Below, piece after piece: positions 39,086 to 40,602 of a DNA stretch of 40,602 bases (position 1 is the stretch's first letter; each line of letters opens with the position of its first letter). Position numbers and translations under genes: made by a program. The notes beneath the pieces were generated by a model. The model made no database searches. It was not told where the DNA came from and saw only the letters and a list, made by a program, of their open reading frames with translations. The DNA is from Candidatus Parvarchaeota archaeon UBA573 (GTDB lineage: Archaea; Nanobdellota; Nanobdellia; Parvarchaeales; Parvarchaeaceae): positions 1 to 40,602 of the forward strand of contig DAPE01000001.1 of the NCBI GenBank assembly GCA_002502045.1. The letters run 5' to 3'.

Positions 39086-39721
39086 TTATTTATTAGATAC
39101 ATCCTGTTTTATTTTTCTTATTATCTCATCAGATATTATCGGCGCGCCGATCGCTAAAATTTTCTTACGTTTGCTATCAATTATAGTAAAATGGCCATGA
39201 TTAGCCCTTATCCCCCACGCCCCAAATTCATCTAAATCTAAATAATAAGCTATTATTGCTTTTATGACATCGCCATGCGAAACAAGTATTACATTTTCAT
39301 CTTTAGGTATTTCATCTAGTACTGCCTTGACCCGGTTCATTAAGCTGTCCCACCTCTCGAAGCCATTTGGATATCCTTTTAATATCTCGTTTACATGCCA
39401 GTTGTAATCTGTCATATCCCCTTTGCTGTCACTAGGCCTGTGTTTGTTGTTGTATTTTCCCATCTGTCTTTCAGCAAGCCTTGAATCTGTTTTTATGTTT
39501 AATTTTGTTGTATCGGCTATTATCTTCGCTGTTTGTTGCGCTCTCAGAATAGGGCTAGAAATAATCTCCTTTATGCCTTTTAATTTTTTTAATTCTGTTG
39601 CAGATTTTATAAGGTATTTTTTTCCTTTACTTGTAAGAGGGTATCCTTTGATATCGTGGGTCATGTAACCTTTTTTGTTTGATTCACTAAAGCCGTGTCT
39701 TATTATCACTATTATACCCAT
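39086..39721 (-). CDS. histidine phosphatase superfamily protein (phosphoglycerate mutase-like)
   Basis: A 211-residue protein. It starts with MGIIVIIRHGFSESN, giving the RHG motif with the catalytic His. A second His stands in NVILVSHGDVIKAIIAYY, and the Arg/Glu pair of the active site comes from SSPILRAQQTAKIIAD and AERQMGKYN. This is the PGM/phosphatase (SixA, CobC) family. The substrate cannot be read from sequence: 2,3-PGA-independent phosphoglycerate mutase-like or phosphatase activity are both possible. The 38981-39085 gap holds nothing further that I can support. Confidence 0.88.
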   Translation of the reverse strand: MGIIVIIRHGFSESNKKGYMTHDIKGYPLTSKGKKYLIKSATELKKLKGIKEIISSPILRAQQTAKIIADTTKLNIKTDSRLAERQMGKYNNKHRPSDSKGDMTDYNWHVNEILKGYPNGFERWDSLMNRVKAVLDEIPKDENVILVSHGDVIKAIIAYYLDLDEFGAWGIRANHGHFTIIDSKRKKILAIGAPIISDEIIRKIKQDVSNK

Positions 39722-39819
39722 ATAATATTATATTTTGATAAGATTAATATTTTTGTAAATTTATTTAGTTGTTAGTTTTTATTGGAATCAATCTGAAATT
39801 TTAAATGATTTATACGAAA

Positions 39820-39830
39820 TTTATAAATAG
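39820..39830 (+). promoter_or_regulatory. TATA-like promoter of the membrane-anchored FKBP gene
   Basis: tttataaatag is centred 26 bases before the ATG at 39851, the leaderless spacing again. It supports this start over an internal ATG five codons later. Confidence 0.5.
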
Positions 39831-39850
39831 TAAGCGCATAAAATAAAAGT

Positions 39851-40378
39851 ATGACTGATGAAGCTATGGTTAAATTTCATATTAAAAAGGTATACCTACT
39901 TGCAATAGTTGTGGTTATTGTGGTTTTGGTAGCATCATTTTATTTTTTAAGCCATAATACAAGTACTATTTCGGTTAAAAGTGGGGATAATGTAACAGTA
40001 TTTTATTCGCTTTGGCTTTCAAATGGGACATTGATTCAGTCAGATTTTAATTCAACGCCTTTTAGTTTTGTGGCAGGTTCTTCTCAGGTTATTCAAGGTT
40101 TTAATAACGCGGTTATTGGAATGAAACCTGGGCAAATAAAGAATATAACACTTCAGCCAAGTGAAGCATATGGTAATATAAACAATTCATTGATAGTTAC
40201 TGTCCCGAGATCAGACTTTGGTAATAGCTCAATATCCATAGGAGAGCATGTCTCTGCAGGCAATGGGGCTAGTGGCGTAATCACTTCATTAAACGCTACA
40301 AATGTTACAGTCAATTTTAACCCGCCACTTGCAGGTAAAACTCTTAAATTTGAGATAAAGTTAGTTAAAATTAATTAA
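39851..40378 (+). CDS. membrane-anchored exported FKBP-type peptidyl-prolyl isomerase
   Basis: A 175-residue protein. A short cytoplasmic head and one membrane helix (VYLLAIVVVIVVLVASFYF) are followed by an exported FKBP domain: SGDNVTVFYSLWLSNGTLIQ, then SFVAGSSQVIQGFNNAVIGM, IKNITLQPSEAYG and the end NPPLAGKTLKFEIKLVKIN. An insert-in-flap segment sits between them. Several N-x-S/T sequons (NTS, NGT, NIT, NNS, NAT, NVT) fit N-glycosylation outside the cell. It probably folds exported proteins at the cell surface. The soluble FKBP at 7318 is a distinct relative. The next gene starts 5 bp after this one ends. Confidence 0.92.
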   Translation: MTDEAMVKFHIKKVYLLAIVVVIVVLVASFYFLSHNTSTISVKSGDNVTVFYSLWLSNGTLIQSDFNSTPFSFVAGSSQVIQGFNNAVIGMKPGQIKNITLQPSEAYGNINNSLIVTVPRSDFGNSSISIGEHVSAGNGASGVITSLNATNVTVNFNPPLAGKTLKFEIKLVKIN

Positions 40379-40383
40379 ATTTG

Positions 40384-40602
40384 ATGGGATTAAAAATTAG
40401 TTTGATAATTTTGGTGGGTTTGTCATTGTTCGTTATAGGTTTAATTCTTCCGTTTATTGATGTTTTTATGATAAAATACTATGGTAAAGCTGTGGAATCC
40501 CTTGGAAGTTTTATCCTCTTTGCGAGTTTAGGCATATTTGTAGCAGGAGTTATAATAACTCTTATCGGTTTTCACAAGCAGAATAAGTCGTTAACTCAAT
40601 AA
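40384..40602 (+). CDS. small two-helix membrane protein
   Basis: A 72-residue protein: two hydrophobic helices (ISLIILVGLSLFVIGLILPF and LGSFILFASLGIFVAGVIIT) separated by a loop with DVFMIKYYGKAVE, and a basic/polar tail GFHKQNKSLTQ. The ATG at 40384 is preferred to the TTG one codon earlier. The TAA is the last codon of the window. It starts 5 bp after the FKBP gene and is probably cotranscribed. I do not recognise a family. Confidence 0.65.
   Translation: MGLKISLIILVGLSLFVIGLILPFIDVFMIKYYGKAVESLGSFILFASLGIFVAGVIITLIGFHKQNKSLTQ

Overview
The window is AT-rich archaeal DNA. Ribosomal protein S6e, aIF2-gamma, Alba, FtsZ, SecE, a Dph2-like protein and an archaeal GH15 enzyme are all present. 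Many genes have a TATA-like element centred about 25-28 bases before the start codon, which fits leaderless archaeal transcripts. Small genes, 4-11 bp overlaps, shortened versions of conserved proteins and a fungal-type (class IIIA) proton-pump P-type ATPase suggest a reduced-genome acidophile. My best guess is a DPANN archaeon of the ARMAN/Parvarchaeota kind; this is inference from gene content and not a database match.

Layout. 1-1444: an incomplete minus-strand gene for a helical repeat protein, with a 231-bp perfect internal duplication. 1.6-5.0 kb: a methyltransferase, an EF-Tu/SelB-like protein without a P-loop, a sugar-nucleotide epimerase and a Dph2 homologue lacking the N-terminal domain. 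5.1-9.6 kb: a plus-strand information-processing and division block (S6e, aIF2-gamma, Fcf1-like PIN protein, Alba, FKBP, FtsZ, SecE). 9.7-16 kb: an unknown PH-like protein, the proton ATPase, a CTP-dependent lipid kinase-like protein, a membrane protein, CTP synthase, and a 22-residue cysteine-rich microprotein with its own TATA box and terminator-like sequence. 16-19.7 kb: an unknown helical protein, a SWIM zinc-finger protein, a zinc alcohol dehydrogenase and a GH15 glucoamylase/trehalase.

19.7-23 kb looks like a patch of gene decay. It holds a GTP-dependent PEP carboxykinase reduced to its N- and C-terminal tips, a cupredoxin gene joined out of frame to the end of a DoxX-like gene, two start-less coding scraps and a membrane-protein gene with no normal start codon. 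23-28.8 kb: MscS channel, GNAT acetyltransferase, universal stress protein, a second GH15-like enzyme, an MFS carrier and a slipin. 28.9-32.5 kb: a tightly overlapped KaiC-like ATPase / V4R / adenylate-forming enzyme operon facing a second adenylate-forming enzyme. I see this as the best candidate for an undescribed system. 32.5-38.4 kb: membrane transport, with a second MFS, two divergent ABC-2 exporters and a pair of paralogous membrane proteins, one split by a frameshift at a T7 run. 38.4-40.6 kb: a minimal protein kinase, a histidine phosphatase, a membrane-anchored FKBP and a small membrane protein.

Two independent frameshifts (near 27700 and at 37516-37522) can each be repaired by adding a single T to a T run. 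Either these genes are decaying, or the underlying assembly under-calls homopolymers.
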